A DNA stretch of 64,000 nucleotides from Prochlorococcus sp. AG-402-I20 (GTDB lineage: Bacteria > Cyanobacteriota > Cyanobacteriia > PCC-6307 > Cyanobiaceae), in contig QCHY01000001.1 of NCBI GenBank assembly GCA_003216975.1, positions 62,001-126,000 on the forward strand, read 5' to 3'. Below are positions 36,981 through 45,454 of this stretch, in pieces. The notes under the pieces are model-generated. The model saw only the letters and a list, made by a program, of their open reading frames with translations. It ran no database searches and had not been told where the DNA came from. Position numbers and translations under genes: made by a program. Numbering within the stretch: position 1 is the first letter of the stretch; every line of letters starts with the position of its first letter.

Positions 36981-37262
36981 TTAATTACTTGAATTTTTGA
37001 TGCATGTCCACTTGCTATCAAACTGCCAGACAGGTTTGTAGATATCATTCTCAATTTTTTTTCCAGCTTCAAAGCACATCCTTTCATTCCCAATTGGAAT
37101 AGCAAATAGTGATGGACTTGTGATACCACTGACTTGTGGTTTACCTCCGGGACCTTGTCTATAGCTACCTATTACTAACCAGTAATCTGCTTTAGCCTTT
37201 CCTTGTAACCCAGCTAAGGATGTTAGAACTAGAATTAATGAGAATATAATTGTTTTACTCAT
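36981..37262 (-). CDS. Secreted hypothetical protein with signal peptide
   Basis: 93 residues: signal peptide at about 1-25 (FSLILVLTSLAGLQGKAKA, then ADYW), followed by a small domain with a DYWLVIGSYRQGPGGKP stretch and two Cys (RMCFEAG and KWTCIKN) that could pair. It is probably periplasmic. No family recognised. Confidence 0.65.
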   Translation of the reverse strand: MSKTIIFSLILVLTSLAGLQGKAKADYWLVIGSYRQGPGGKPQVSGITSPSLFAIPIGNERMCFEAGKKIENDIYKPVWQFDSKWTCIKNSSN

Positions 37263-37313
37263 AATTTATTTTTGAAATTATACCTATACTAATTGAAAAT
37301 TTTAGGAAAATTA

Positions 37314-38183
37314 GTGAGCTTGTGTTTTTATTATTTTCAAAATCTACCTGAAGAATTCAGTCCGTATGTATTTATTTACCTGAAAGCATTATTTCTAGGC
37401 GTTATTCAGGGTTTTACTGAGTTTCTTCCAATTAGTAGTACAGCTCATTTAAAAGTTTTGCCTTATTTTTTTGGATGGAAGGATCCTGGTGCCTCCTTTT
37501 CCGCTTCTATACAATTAGGAAGCGCAGTTGCTATTATTTATTATTTTCGTAATCAGATTAGATTGATTATTGATTCATTTTTTGCGATTTTTATTCATCG
37601 TGACATTTTCAAAGATGATAATACCAGATTTGCTACTTATATTTTTGTATCCAGCATCCCAATTTGTATTTTTGGTCTTTTTATAAAATTATATTGGCCC
37701 AATTACTCCGATTCGAATTTCAGAGGTTTGTTTTCTATCGCTATTACTTCTATTTTTATGGCTTTATTGCTAGCTCTTTCAGAAATTTATGGTACAAGAA
37801 AAAAGCTATTAAATGATATTAATCTAAAAGATGTTATTTTTTTAGGCCTTGCTCAATCTCTAGCTCTATTTCCTGGTGTTTCAAGATCTGGTATTACTTT
37901 GACCTCAGCTTTATTTTCGGGTATTGAAAGAATAACAGCAGCAAGACTTTCTTTTCTGGTTGGTATACCAGCTATTTCAATTTCAGGACTTGTTGAATTT
38001 TTTACTTTATTTAGATCATTATCTTCAATAGAATTTTTACCTACAATTATTGGTATTGTATCATCTTTCTTTTCTTCATTATTTGCTATTGACCTGTTTC
38101 TTAAGTTTTTAGCTAAAAATAATACTTTTGTTTTTGTCTATTATCGTTTGGCTTTCGGTGCTTTTATATTGTCAACTTTATAA
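37314..38183 (+). CDS. uppP: Undecaprenyl-diphosphatase UppP (BacA)
   Basis: Recycles the lipid carrier for cell-wall synthesis. It has the UppP motifs FLGVIQGFTEFLPISSTAHL near the N-terminus and LFPGVSRSGITLTSAL in the second half, with about eight membrane helices. No ATG precedes the conserved part. I chose GTG at 37314 because AGGA lies 6 bases before it; a TTG at 37293 has no visible binding site. Length from GTG is 289 residues, slightly long at the N-terminus. Confidence 0.92.
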   Translation: MSLCFYYFQNLPEEFSPYVFIYLKALFLGVIQGFTEFLPISSTAHLKVLPYFFGWKDPGASFSASIQLGSAVAIIYYFRNQIRLIIDSFFAIFIHRDIFKDDNTRFATYIFVSSIPICIFGLFIKLYWPNYSDSNFRGLFSIAITSIFMALLLALSEIYGTRKKLLNDINLKDVIFLGLAQSLALFPGVSRSGITLTSALFSGIERITAARLSFLVGIPAISISGLVEFFTLFRSLSSIEFLPTIIGIVSSFFSSLFAIDLFLKFLAKNNTFVFVYYRLAFGAFILSTL

Positions 38184-38242
38184 ATATTTGTTTTCTATAT
38201 TCGTTGCTTTACTATTACTTTATGAAATTGATTTGATTTTTG

Positions 38243-38401
38243 ATGAAATTTTCACCTAATTTATTTATTGTTTCTTTTGGGGAGATTGATATACCACCAT
38301 TACTCTTTGCGTTAATTATATTTTTAACTCTCTTCGTTTTTTTAGCAGTTCTGATTAGTACAACGAAATTAATCCAATCTTTAGTCAAAGACTCTGATTA
38401 G
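38243..38401 (+). CDS. Small membrane protein (52 aa)
   Basis: ATG to TAG, 52 codons. The head MKFSPNLFIVSFGEID is followed by one membrane helix (PPLLFALIIFLTLFVFLAVL) and a polar tail (STTKLIQSLVKDSD). It lies between uppP and tRNA-Pro. The layout looks coding, but function is unknown. Confidence 0.5.
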   Translation: MKFSPNLFIVSFGEIDIPPLLFALIIFLTLFVFLAVLISTTKLIQSLVKDSD

Positions 38402-38418
38402 TAATAGATTTGATTTTA

Positions 38419-38492
38419 TCGGAACGGCGGGATTTGAACCCACGACCCCCACTACCCCAAAGTGGTGCGCTACCAAGCTGCGCTACGTCCCG
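38419..38492 (-). tRNA. tRNA-Pro (TGG)
   Basis: A 74-nt cloverleaf on the - strand with acceptor stem CGGGACG/CGTTCCG (one G-T pair), anticodon loop with TGG, T arm containing GTTCAAATC, and discriminator A. The 3' CCA is not encoded, unlike the tRNA-fMet of this window. Confidence 0.95.
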
Positions 38493-38526
38493 TAATTTTA
38501 AATTATCACAAGGTATTGCTAATATT

Positions 38527-38859
38527 TTAAATTTTTGATGATTTCCATTTAATTCTTTTCTTAGACTTTCTATTTATTCGTCTAATGAGAGAAGTCCTGT
38601 TTTCATTGGAATATCCATGAATAGAAAGTCTTTTGGCCATTATTCTTAACTCGTAGATATTCATCTTTGAGAGTTTTAATTCTGTATCGTTTTCCCAAGC
38701 ATCTCCCTCATTTGGCAATATACCTTTATGTTGTGATACTTCGATTGAATAGATTAACTCAGCAAAGTATTCTGGAATAATTACAATTAGAATTGCAAGT
38801 ATATTGTATATGTTTATCCGGGCTCTTTCTAAATTTTTATCTAATTTATTATTTTTCAT
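38527..38859 (-). CDS. Membrane protein with Rho_N/SAP-like C-terminal helices
   Basis: 110 residues: one hydrophobic segment (NILAILIVIIPEYFAELIY, about 18-36), an acidic middle, and a C-terminal helix pair LSKMNIYELRIMAKRLSIHGYSNENRTSLIRRI that reads like a Rho N-terminal or SAP-type fold, split as NIYELRIMAKRLSI and RTSLIRRINRKSKKR. The basic end could bind nucleic acid. This is a pattern-level resemblance only. Confidence 0.55.
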   Translation of the reverse strand: MKNNKLDKNLERARINIYNILAILIVIIPEYFAELIYSIEVSQHKGILPNEGDAWENDTELKLSKMNIYELRIMAKRLSIHGYSNENRTSLIRRINRKSKKRIKWKSSKI

Positions 38860-38898
38860 TTTTTTTATTAAATATAATCATAGTTAAAATATATTTTT

Positions 38899-39063
38899 TT
38901 AGCTTGGGAAAGCCAATTCAGTATTTAACGAACTATCCATCCACTGAATCGTTTTTTCTTGTTCTATTCTTTTAGATTTAAAACTAAAGACTAGAAAAAA
39001 TACTAATAATAATGTAGCCAATATAATTAGCAAAACAGTTCTATCTGGTAAATGATCATTCAT
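38899..39063 (-). CDS. Small membrane protein (54 aa) overlapping msrA stop
   Basis: The ATG at 39063 shares its A with the TAA of msrA (TAATG), a common coupling arrangement. The peptide has one helix (TVLLIILATLLLVFFLVFSF), then a basic KSKRIEQEK segment and a polar tail. Probably translated with msrA; function unknown. Confidence 0.55.
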   Translation of the reverse strand: MNDHLPDRTVLLIILATLLLVFFLVFSFKSKRIEQEKTIQWMDSSLNTELAFPS

Positions 39064-39812
39064 TATAAATTAGATTCAATAGGTGTATTTTCACCTCTAA
39101 GAATACAATGACTTATATCCCAATTATAGTTTGACCAAATTTTTTCATTTAGTTTAAAGTTTGCCCCATTAAAATCTTTAAATGTTACTTTTGTCGGCAT
39201 CGCAGAGCAATATGGTCTAGAGCCAGGCTTAGCTAGATATTGTTGATGATAATCTTCAGCAAAATAAAATTTAACATCATTCTTAATCTCTGTGGTTATT
39301 TCTCCAAATCCATTCTTTTGGAGTTCATTTTGATAACTATTTTTGCTTGCTATTGCCTTACTTAGTTGAGCTTTGCTTGTCGTATAAATCGCAGATCTAT
39401 ATTGGCTACCACTATCGTTCCCCTGACGATTGCCTTGCGTTGGATCATGGCATTCCCAAAATAATTTTAATAAGTCGCTTAGATCAATTTCATTATTATT
39501 CCAAATAACTCTTACCACTTCGGTATGACCAGTTAGCCCAGAACATACTTCTCTATAGCTTGGTTTTTCTTTTTCACCTCCAGCATATCCCACGGCAGTT
39601 GTGATTACACCTGGCAGTCTCCAGAAACCTTTCTCTGCACCCCAGAAGCAACCGCATCCAAAAAGCACTTCTTGCTCATTGTCTTTTGTTTTTGCTGAAA
39701 GTTCACTTTTTAATATTGTATGTAGCACTTTTTGCTTTAGTTTTTCTGTTTTTTTTTCAGAATATAGCTTATCAATTATCATCATTAAATATTCACTTAT
39801 CTTTTTAATCAT
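39063..39812 (-). CDS. msrA: Peptide methionine sulfoxide reductase MsrA
   Basis: Repairs methionine-S-sulfoxide in proteins. The catalytic motif GCGCFWGAEKGFW lies at about 52-64, followed by GVITTAVGYAGG, CHDPTQGNRQGNDSGSQYRS and a YHQQYLAKPG stretch before the tail. The N-terminal 45 residues are Lys/Glu-rich and extra to the core. It is cytoplasmic with no signal sequence. Confidence 0.94.
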   Translation of the reverse strand: MIKKISEYLMMIIDKLYSEKKTEKLKQKVLHTILKSELSAKTKDNEQEVLFGCGCFWGAEKGFWRLPGVITTAVGYAGGEKEKPSYREVCSGLTGHTEVVRVIWNNNEIDLSDLLKLFWECHDPTQGNRQGNDSGSQYRSAIYTTSKAQLSKAIASKNSYQNELQKNGFGEITTEIKNDVKFYFAEDYHQQYLAKPGSRPYCSAMPTKVTFKDFNGANFKLNEKIWSNYNWDISHCILRGENTPIESNL

Positions 39813-39816
39813 AACT

Positions 39817-40062
39817 TTAATTTATAGTTTCTATCCTTATATGATTTATTAGTGTAGTAACAAATGCAAATAACAAGAAAGGGAGGCTTAAAACGAGAAT
39901 TAAACCTACACCTAAAAGAGCAAAAACTGGTCTTGATGAGCCCATTAGTGCAAGACCAGCAGCAAGACTTACAAAAATTACACCCATCCATGCAAGAATC
40001 TGAATGTAAATATCACCAAATTCTAGGTCGCAAATAAGTCTATATTTTGTTAAGGCGCTCAT
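39817..40062 (-). CDS. Small two-helix membrane protein
   Basis: 81 residues with two hydrophobic segments (ILAWMGVIFVSLAAGLAL and FALLGVGLILVLSLPFLLFA) joined by a short MGSSRP turn. It starts with ATG at 40062 and ends 4 bp before msrA on the same strand. Looks like a conserved picocyanobacterial hypothetical; role unknown. Confidence 0.6.
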   Translation of the reverse strand: MSALTKYRLICDLEFGDIYIQILAWMGVIFVSLAAGLALMGSSRPVFALLGVGLILVLSLPFLLFAFVTTLINHIRIETIN

Positions 40063-40152
40063 GATCTTATAATTATCTTAATGAACATAATTGTTTTTCT
40101 AGCTTATCTCTAATTTAGACAGAATTGATTAAAAATTTTTAACAAGTAATGA

Positions 40153-41904
40153 TTAAACATCTGATTGAAGTTTCTCTTTCGCTTTTTCTCTCTCCCACAT
40201 GCTTTTATACAAACCATCTTTCTTAATTAAGAATTGATGTTTTCCCTCCTGCACAATTTTCCCATCATTCATTACTAATATTCGATCACAAGCAGCAGCA
40301 GCTGATAATTGATGACTAATCATTAATACTGTCTTATTGTATTGATTTTTTATTGTTTGAAGTATTGCTGAGGCAGTTTTATTGTCAACACTTGCTAGGG
40401 CATCATCAAGAACAATTATTTTTGAGTCTACTAATAATGCTCTGCTTAGAGCTGTTCGTTGTCTTTGACCACCGCTGAGAGTGATACCTCTTTCACCGAC
40501 AAGTGTTTGTAGGCCATCTGGAAAACCTTTAATGTCGTCTGTCATTCGCGCTTCATAGGCTGATTCTTGGACTTTTTCTATGGACGCTTCTGGATTCCCA
40601 TATTTAATATTTTCTGACAGTGATTCTGTAAATAGATATCCCTCTTGAGGCACCAAAGCAATATTGCTTCTAAGCTGTTTTAGCTTTATATCCATCACAT
40701 CATTGTCGTCTAAAAATAATGTTCCTTCATCAATTTTTATCATCCTTCCTAATGCTCTTGCCAATGTTGTTTTACCGCAACCTACAGGCCCTACTAACGC
40801 AACTATTTCTCCAGGATTTATTTTAAAAGAAATTTTATCAAGTATTCGCCTATTTGAATCTTCATACTTTATTGATAAATTTCTTGCTTCTAATCTCCCT
40901 TCAATTGGTTTTGTTATATTTATAGTTTTATCTTTGTCTTTAATTGTTGGTTCATGACTTAAAAGCTCTTCTACTCTTTCTAAACTTACTTGACCTAATT
41001 GAAAAGTATTAAGTGTAAAACCTAGTAAGGCAGTAGGGAAAACCAGTCTTTCTACATAAAGAATTAAAGCAACTAACCCTCCAACTGTAAGACTTCCACT
41101 GCTTAGTTGCCCACTGCCAATTGCAATAAGTAAAAGCAAAGAAATTGAGGATAAGCCTTGAAGTAGTGGAAATAAAGTACTTGCGGTTCTTGCAAGGTTA
41201 ATTGCAGCGTCTCTATATCTAATATTTAATTTCTTGAATGCTTTTTGTTCAGCTTGTTCTTGACCATAAATTTTAATTGCGCTTATACCTGATAGATCTT
41301 CTTGTATTAATTCACTTAATTCTGATAATGCTTGTTGTTGCCGTTTTCTTTGTTTAACCATTCTTCCACCGAATAAACCAACGGTGCCAAGTAAAACTGG
41401 ATAGACGGAAATTGCGAAAAAGGTTAAAAGTGGATCAATTGCCAGCATCGCTGGCAATGTGAATGTGTATGCCAAAAATGTGTTCGTAAGACTAAGAACA
41501 GTAAAACCAAGCAATCTTCGAATATTTTCTAAATCGCTGGTAGCTCTTGTTATTACTTCTCCAGTCCCTATGGTTTGAACCCATCCCGGATCTTGTTCCA
41601 GCATGCGGTCAAATAATTTTTGTCTTAATGAAACTTCGACTTGCCTACCAACTCCAAATACCAGTTGTCTTGATATCAACCTTGTTCCACCCATTATTGT
41701 TGCTAGGAGTATTAACAATGTCGACTTATTCAAGACATACGAAAATGTAAAGCCTTCTTTTAGGTCATCAACGATATTTCTAACTTCCATTGGAATAGCA
41801 ACACTTAGAATATTTACAAAAATCAGACACAAAGCCCCAATTATCAGCTTCCTTTTGTGTGGTCTTAAATAGTTTTTTATTAGATCTAGTCTTAATGCAG
41901 CCAT
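40153..41904 (-). CDS. ABC exporter, fused membrane and ATPase domains (MdlB/MsbA type)
   Basis: 583 residues. N-terminal six-helix ABC_membrane domain (about 1-310), then the ATPase: Walker A GPVGCGKTT near 375, an IALVPQEGYLFTESLSENI Q-loop region, signature LSGGQRQ near 480, Walker B IIVLDDALASVD and the H-loop MISHQ. The second Walker B residue is Asp where Glu is usual (DDA), which is seen in some exporters. Substrate unknown; a homodimer or a partner elsewhere is expected. Confidence 0.9.
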   Translation of the reverse strand: MAALRLDLIKNYLRPHKRKLIIGALCLIFVNILSVAIPMEVRNIVDDLKEGFTFSYVLNKSTLLILLATIMGGTRLISRQLVFGVGRQVEVSLRQKLFDRMLEQDPGWVQTIGTGEVITRATSDLENIRRLLGFTVLSLTNTFLAYTFTLPAMLAIDPLLTFFAISVYPVLLGTVGLFGGRMVKQRKRQQQALSELSELIQEDLSGISAIKIYGQEQAEQKAFKKLNIRYRDAAINLARTASTLFPLLQGLSSISLLLLIAIGSGQLSSGSLTVGGLVALILYVERLVFPTALLGFTLNTFQLGQVSLERVEELLSHEPTIKDKDKTINITKPIEGRLEARNLSIKYEDSNRRILDKISFKINPGEIVALVGPVGCGKTTLARALGRMIKIDEGTLFLDDNDVMDIKLKQLRSNIALVPQEGYLFTESLSENIKYGNPEASIEKVQESAYEARMTDDIKGFPDGLQTLVGERGITLSGGQRQRTALSRALLVDSKIIVLDDALASVDNKTASAILQTIKNQYNKTVLMISHQLSAAAACDRILVMNDGKIVQEGKHQFLIKKDGLYKSMWEREKAKEKLQSDV

Positions 41905-41979
41905 TCTTTTATTAATATACTCAATAGCGTAGGCAATATAAGCCCATGGACGTGAGCAAAATCCAATTTAACTAAATTT

Positions 41980-42291
41980 ATGAACGAGGCACAAAATCAT
42001 CCACTATATTCGACAGATCGTGAAAATATTGACCGTTTGTGTTCGATAGATTCACCAACCTCTAACAATTTTGTTGAACTAGCTAGATTAATAATTCGAT
42101 ATCAAGATTTTAGAGGTGCTGAAGATCTTAATTCTGACATGGATAAATTACTAAAAAAATGGAGCATTAATCGAGACAAATTAGAGGCAATAACAAGAAA
42201 ACTTTGGTCTGAGGGATTTCGTCCTACAAGTCATTCAAGTCCTGATAACGTTGGTTCTGGATTTGACACGTCAGATTCCTCTCAAGCTTAA
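41980..42291 (+). CDS. DUF3288 family protein
   Basis: 103 residues starting MNEAQNHPLYSTDRENIDRL, the DUF3288 signature found in cyanobacteria. The middle is helical with LARLIIRYQDFRGAEDL and LLKKWSI; the tail is Ser-rich and unordered. Function unknown. It is followed by a hairpin just before trpD. Confidence 0.85.
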   Translation: MNEAQNHPLYSTDRENIDRLCSIDSPTSNNFVELARLIIRYQDFRGAEDLNSDMDKLLKKWSINRDKLEAITRKLWSEGFRPTSHSSPDNVGSGFDTSDSSQA

Positions 42292-42366
42292 TGTTAGGAA
42301 ATTATTTTTTTATTTAAACAACTTCGGTAATTGATATATTAATGATTAAGTTATAAAAAAATATTC

Positions 42367-42397
42367 TGCCTGGAGTGCAATGCATTCAGGCATTTTT
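42367..42397 (+). terminator. Terminator-like hairpin in the trpD leader
   Basis: TGCCTG and CAGGCA pair, with further pairing inside through a bulge, followed by TTTTT. It ends 7 bp before the trpD ATG. It may terminate the DUF3288 transcript or act as an attenuator for trpD. No leader peptide with Trp codons is apparent. Confidence 0.55.
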
Positions 42398-42404
42398 CTG
42401 ATAA

Positions 42405-43442
42405 ATGACTTCATTAAATCCTATAACTTTTTCAGTAATTCTTGAATCACTTCTTTCAGCAAATGATTTAACTGAAGATCAATCTAATTATTTAATGAAT
42501 TCATGGCTCGAAAATAAGATTGAACCAGTTCAAACGGGGGCATTCTTAGCGGCATTTAGAGCAAAGGGTGTTTCTGGTGAAGAACTTTCATCAATGGCAA
42601 AAATCCTTCAAGAGGCATCAATAACACCATCAGATTTACCACCCTTTGATTTGGTTGATACATGTGGAACTGGTGGAGATGGAGCTAACACATTCAATAT
42701 TTCTACAGCAGTTGCTTTTGTCTCTGCTGCTTTAGGAGTAAAAATCGCTAAGCATGGAAATCGAAGTGCAAGTGGCAAGGTTGGATCAGCTGACGTATTA
42801 GAAAATTTAGGATTACCTCTAAATGTCTCTTCCGATAAAGTTGTTGAATCTTTAAAGAATTTTGGAATAACATTTCTTTTTGCTCCTTCTTGGCATCCCT
42901 CATTGGTAAATCTTGCTCCTTTGAGAAAAAGCTTAGGAGTTAGAACCATTTTTAATTTGCTGGGTCCATTAGTTAATCCACTAAGGCCAAAGTCTCAAGT
43001 ATTGGGCGTTGCTAAAGCTGATTTGCTTGACCCAATATCGGTAGCTTTAAAAGGAATGGGGCTTAAAAGAGCTGTAGTGGTTCATGGAGCAGGTGGCCTT
43101 GATGAGGCTTCACTAGCTGGATCTAATCAATTTCGTTTTTTAGACAAGAATGTTATTAGGTCTGAAATTATCAATCCTAGTGATCTTGGACTTTCTGAAA
43201 TCTCTAATGAAAGTTTAAAAGGTGATGATTTGACAACTAATTCTCAAATTCTAATTTCTTTACTTAAAGGAGAAGGAAACAAATATCACAAAGAAGTCGT
43301 TGCATTAAATACCGCTCTTGTTTTATGGGTTTCAGGAGCTGAGGATGATTTAAATTTAGGAGTTAAACGATCATTAGATTGTTTGAATTCTGATAAACCA
43401 TGGCTTCTTTTCATGCAGTTAAGAGATTTTTTAGACACCTAA
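42405..43442 (+). CDS. trpD: Anthranilate phosphoribosyltransferase
   Basis: Second step of tryptophan synthesis, joining anthranilate and PRPP. 345 residues with the [18 protein letters not shown] motif near 87-100, [18 protein letters not shown] and the NLLGPLVNP segment. No fused TrpG domain. It lies upstream of carA (28 bp gap), so the two may share a transcript, linking aromatic and pyrimidine/arginine supply only by location. Confidence 0.95.
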   Translation: MTSLNPITFSVILESLLSANDLTEDQSNYLMNSWLENKIEPVQTGAFLAAFRAKGVSGEELSSMAKILQEASITPSDLPPFDLVDTCGTGGDGANTFNISTAVAFVSAALGVKIAKHGNRSASGKVGSADVLENLGLPLNVSSDKVVESLKNFGITFLFAPSWHPSLVNLAPLRKSLGVRTIFNLLGPLVNPLRPKSQVLGVAKADLLDPISVALKGMGLKRAVVVHGAGGLDEASLAGSNQFRFLDKNVIRSEIINPSDLGLSEISNESLKGDDLTTNSQILISLLKGEGNKYHKEVVALNTALVLWVSGAEDDLNLGVKRSLDCLNSDKPWLLFMQLRDFLDT

Positions 43443-43470
43443 TTCTTTTAACCTGATAAACGTATTTCTT

Positions 43471-44625
43471 ATGTTTTTTGATACTGATAGCTCTGCAATA
43501 TTGTTATTAGAGGATGGGACCTATTTTGAAGGTTTATCTTTTGGTGCGGTTGGGACTATTTCTGGAGAAGTCGTATTTAATACTGGTATGACAGGATATC
43601 AAGAGGTCATAACCGATCCAAGTTATTATGGTCAGCTTATTACTTTTACCTATCCAGAGATTGGAAATACTGGAATCAATTCTAAAGATAATGAATCATC
43701 ACATCCTGCAGTTAAAGGAGTGATAGCTCGTCAAATATCAGAAATTTCCAGTAACTGGAGACATGAGATTTCGTTTGAAAAATGGCTTAAGGATGAAAAT
43801 GTTGTTGGAATACATGGAATAGATACGAGAGCACTTGTTAGACATTTAAGAGAGTCTGGTTCTTTAAATGGAATTATTTCATCAGACTCAAATTCTTCAA
43901 TAGCTGAATTATCTTCACTTTTACAAAAATCTCCTTCAATGAGTGGTCTGAATCTTGTTGATAAAGTAACAACAAAAAGCTCTTTTAAAGTTAATTCAAG
44001 TTGTAAAGTTTCATTTGATAAGAGAATTAAAAATGTTCAAAAAATTCCATACAAAGTTGTAGCAATAGATTTTGGTATAAAGCAATCGATATTAGATCGC
44101 TTAGTTGCTCATGGTTGTGAAGTAACTGTCTTGCCTGCAAATGCTGAATTCTTTGATGTTTTAGCTTTATCCCCTGAAGGTGTTTTTCTTTCCAATGGTC
44201 CTGGTGATCCATCTGCAGTTGATAGTGGCATTAATCTTGCAAAAAATTTAATTGAATATGAAAAACTACCTGTATTTGGAATCTGCTTAGGACACCAGAT
44301 CCTTGGTTTAGCTTTAGGTGGGAAAACCTTTAAACTTTCTTATGGACATAGGGGATTAAATCATCCATGTGGATTGAATGGAAAGGTTGAAATTACAAGT
44401 CAAAACCATGGTTTTGCTTTAAATTCAGAATCTCTAAATTCAGAAAAAATAAAAATTACACGTTTTAATTTAAATGATCAAACAGTGGCAGCCATTTCAG
44501 TAATAGATAAGCCTTTCTTTGGTGTGCAATATCACCCTGAGGCAAGCCCAGGGCCTCACGATGCTGACCACCATTTTAATCATTTCGTAACCTTAATAGA
44601 AGAACGACGAAGAATCGTGGATTAA
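43471..44625 (+). CDS. carA: Carbamoyl-phosphate synthase small chain
   Basis: Glutaminase subunit supplying ammonia to CarB. 384 residues: N-terminal CarA domain ([16 protein letters not shown], then [11 protein letters not shown]), and a class I glutamine amidotransferase half with [11 protein letters not shown], nucleophile Cys272 in FGICLGHQ, and the His/Glu pair in [11 protein letters not shown]. carB is at 16.0 kb in this window, far from this gene. Confidence 0.96.
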   Translation: MFFDTDSSAILLLEDGTYFEGLSFGAVGTISGEVVFNTGMTGYQEVITDPSYYGQLITFTYPEIGNTGINSKDNESSHPAVKGVIARQISEISSNWRHEISFEKWLKDENVVGIHGIDTRALVRHLRESGSLNGIISSDSNSSIAELSSLLQKSPSMSGLNLVDKVTTKSSFKVNSSCKVSFDKRIKNVQKIPYKVVAIDFGIKQSILDRLVAHGCEVTVLPANAEFFDVLALSPEGVFLSNGPGDPSAVDSGINLAKNLIEYEKLPVFGICLGHQILGLALGGKTFKLSYGHRGLNHPCGLNGKVEITSQNHGFALNSESLNSEKIKITRFNLNDQTVAAISVIDKPFFGVQYHPEASPGPHDADHHFNHFVTLIEERRRIVD

Positions 44626-44742
44626 TTTGGTTTCTATCACTACACTTCCATCATGAAGTCATAGGGGCCTAATCCCATAGCTGAATTACAACGACTTACT
44701 GTTTCTCTTAGAGGTGGTTTTAACCAACAAAATGGTTGTTTA

Positions 44743-45042
44743 GTGTTGAATTTCACTGGACAACTAGATGCCTATTCAGAGAAGCAATTCACTAAATATA
44801 TCAATGAAGTTTTAGATTCAAATCAACTATCAGTAGTGATTGATTTAACTAATATCGATTTCATTGATTCTTGTGGACTTGGAGCAATGGTCCAAGCAGC
44901 TAAAAAATGTACTCAGTCGAAAAGAGCATTTAATGTTGTTGGAAATCCTAGAGTTGTTCAAACAATTAAACTTGTTCGCTTAGAGGAATTCCTACATCTG
45001 GCTCCAGATTTGAATACTGCAATTGGTAAATTATCAGTTTGA
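44743..45042 (+). CDS. STAS-domain anti-sigma factor antagonist-like protein
   Basis: The GTG at 44743 is the first recognised start, giving 99 residues, but the STAS fold appears to begin earlier. The same frame is open from 44665 and encodes ELQRLTVSLRGG, which would be strand 1. No ATG, GTG or TTG occurs there; an ATA at 44677 lies 9 bases after AGGGG and may be a near-cognate start. The phosphorylation-site region reads IDFIDSCGLG, with Cys where SpoIIAA has its phosphoserine. It is coupled to the next gene by a TTGA overlap. A regulatory partner is not visible nearby. Confidence 0.8.
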   Translation: MLNFTGQLDAYSEKQFTKYINEVLDSNQLSVVIDLTNIDFIDSCGLGAMVQAAKKCTQSKRAFNVVGNPRVVQTIKLVRLEEFLHLAPDLNTAIGKLSV

Positions 45043-45437
45043 CTGATTGGATTCGCTCTCATAAATCAACCATTTCTCCTGATTGCTTGGGCCCTTTGCA
45101 ATTAGCTTGGCTTGGCGATGCCGTTTGGGAATTGCATCAAAGATTGAAATATTGCAATAGCCCGATGCGCTCAAAAGACCTCCATAATGCTGTTGTTAAC
45201 GAGGTAAATGCTTCCAGTCAAGCTAGGGCAATTATTAAATTAGAGCCTTTTCTCAATGATATAGAAAAGGATTTTCTTAGGAAAGGTCGAAACAAAGCTG
45301 GTAGAGGTCCTAAAAATGTAGATGCAGCCACATATGCAATTGCTACTGGATTTGAGACTATTGTTGGATGGTTGTTTTTAAAAAATCCAAATCGGCTTGC
45401 TGATTTATTCGATCTTCTTGATCGACCCACTATCTAG
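45039..45437 (+). CDS. mrnC: Mini-ribonuclease 3
   Basis: 132 residues with the RNase III catalytic domain but no dsRNA-binding domain. The motif LAWLGDAVWELHQRL carries the catalytic acidic residues, and GRNKAGRGPKNVDAATYAIATGFE matches the Mini-III C-terminal part, split here as GRGPKNVDAATY. It matures 23S rRNA ends in other bacteria. TTG start overlapping the STAS gene stop. The rlmB gene follows 17 bp later, making a small rRNA-maturation pair. Confidence 0.92.
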   Translation: MTDWIRSHKSTISPDCLGPLQLAWLGDAVWELHQRLKYCNSPMRSKDLHNAVVNEVNASSQARAIIKLEPFLNDIEKDFLRKGRNKAGRGPKNVDAATYAIATGFETIVGWLFLKNPNRLADLFDLLDRPTI

Positions 45438-45454
45438 ATAATAGTTCTTATAAA

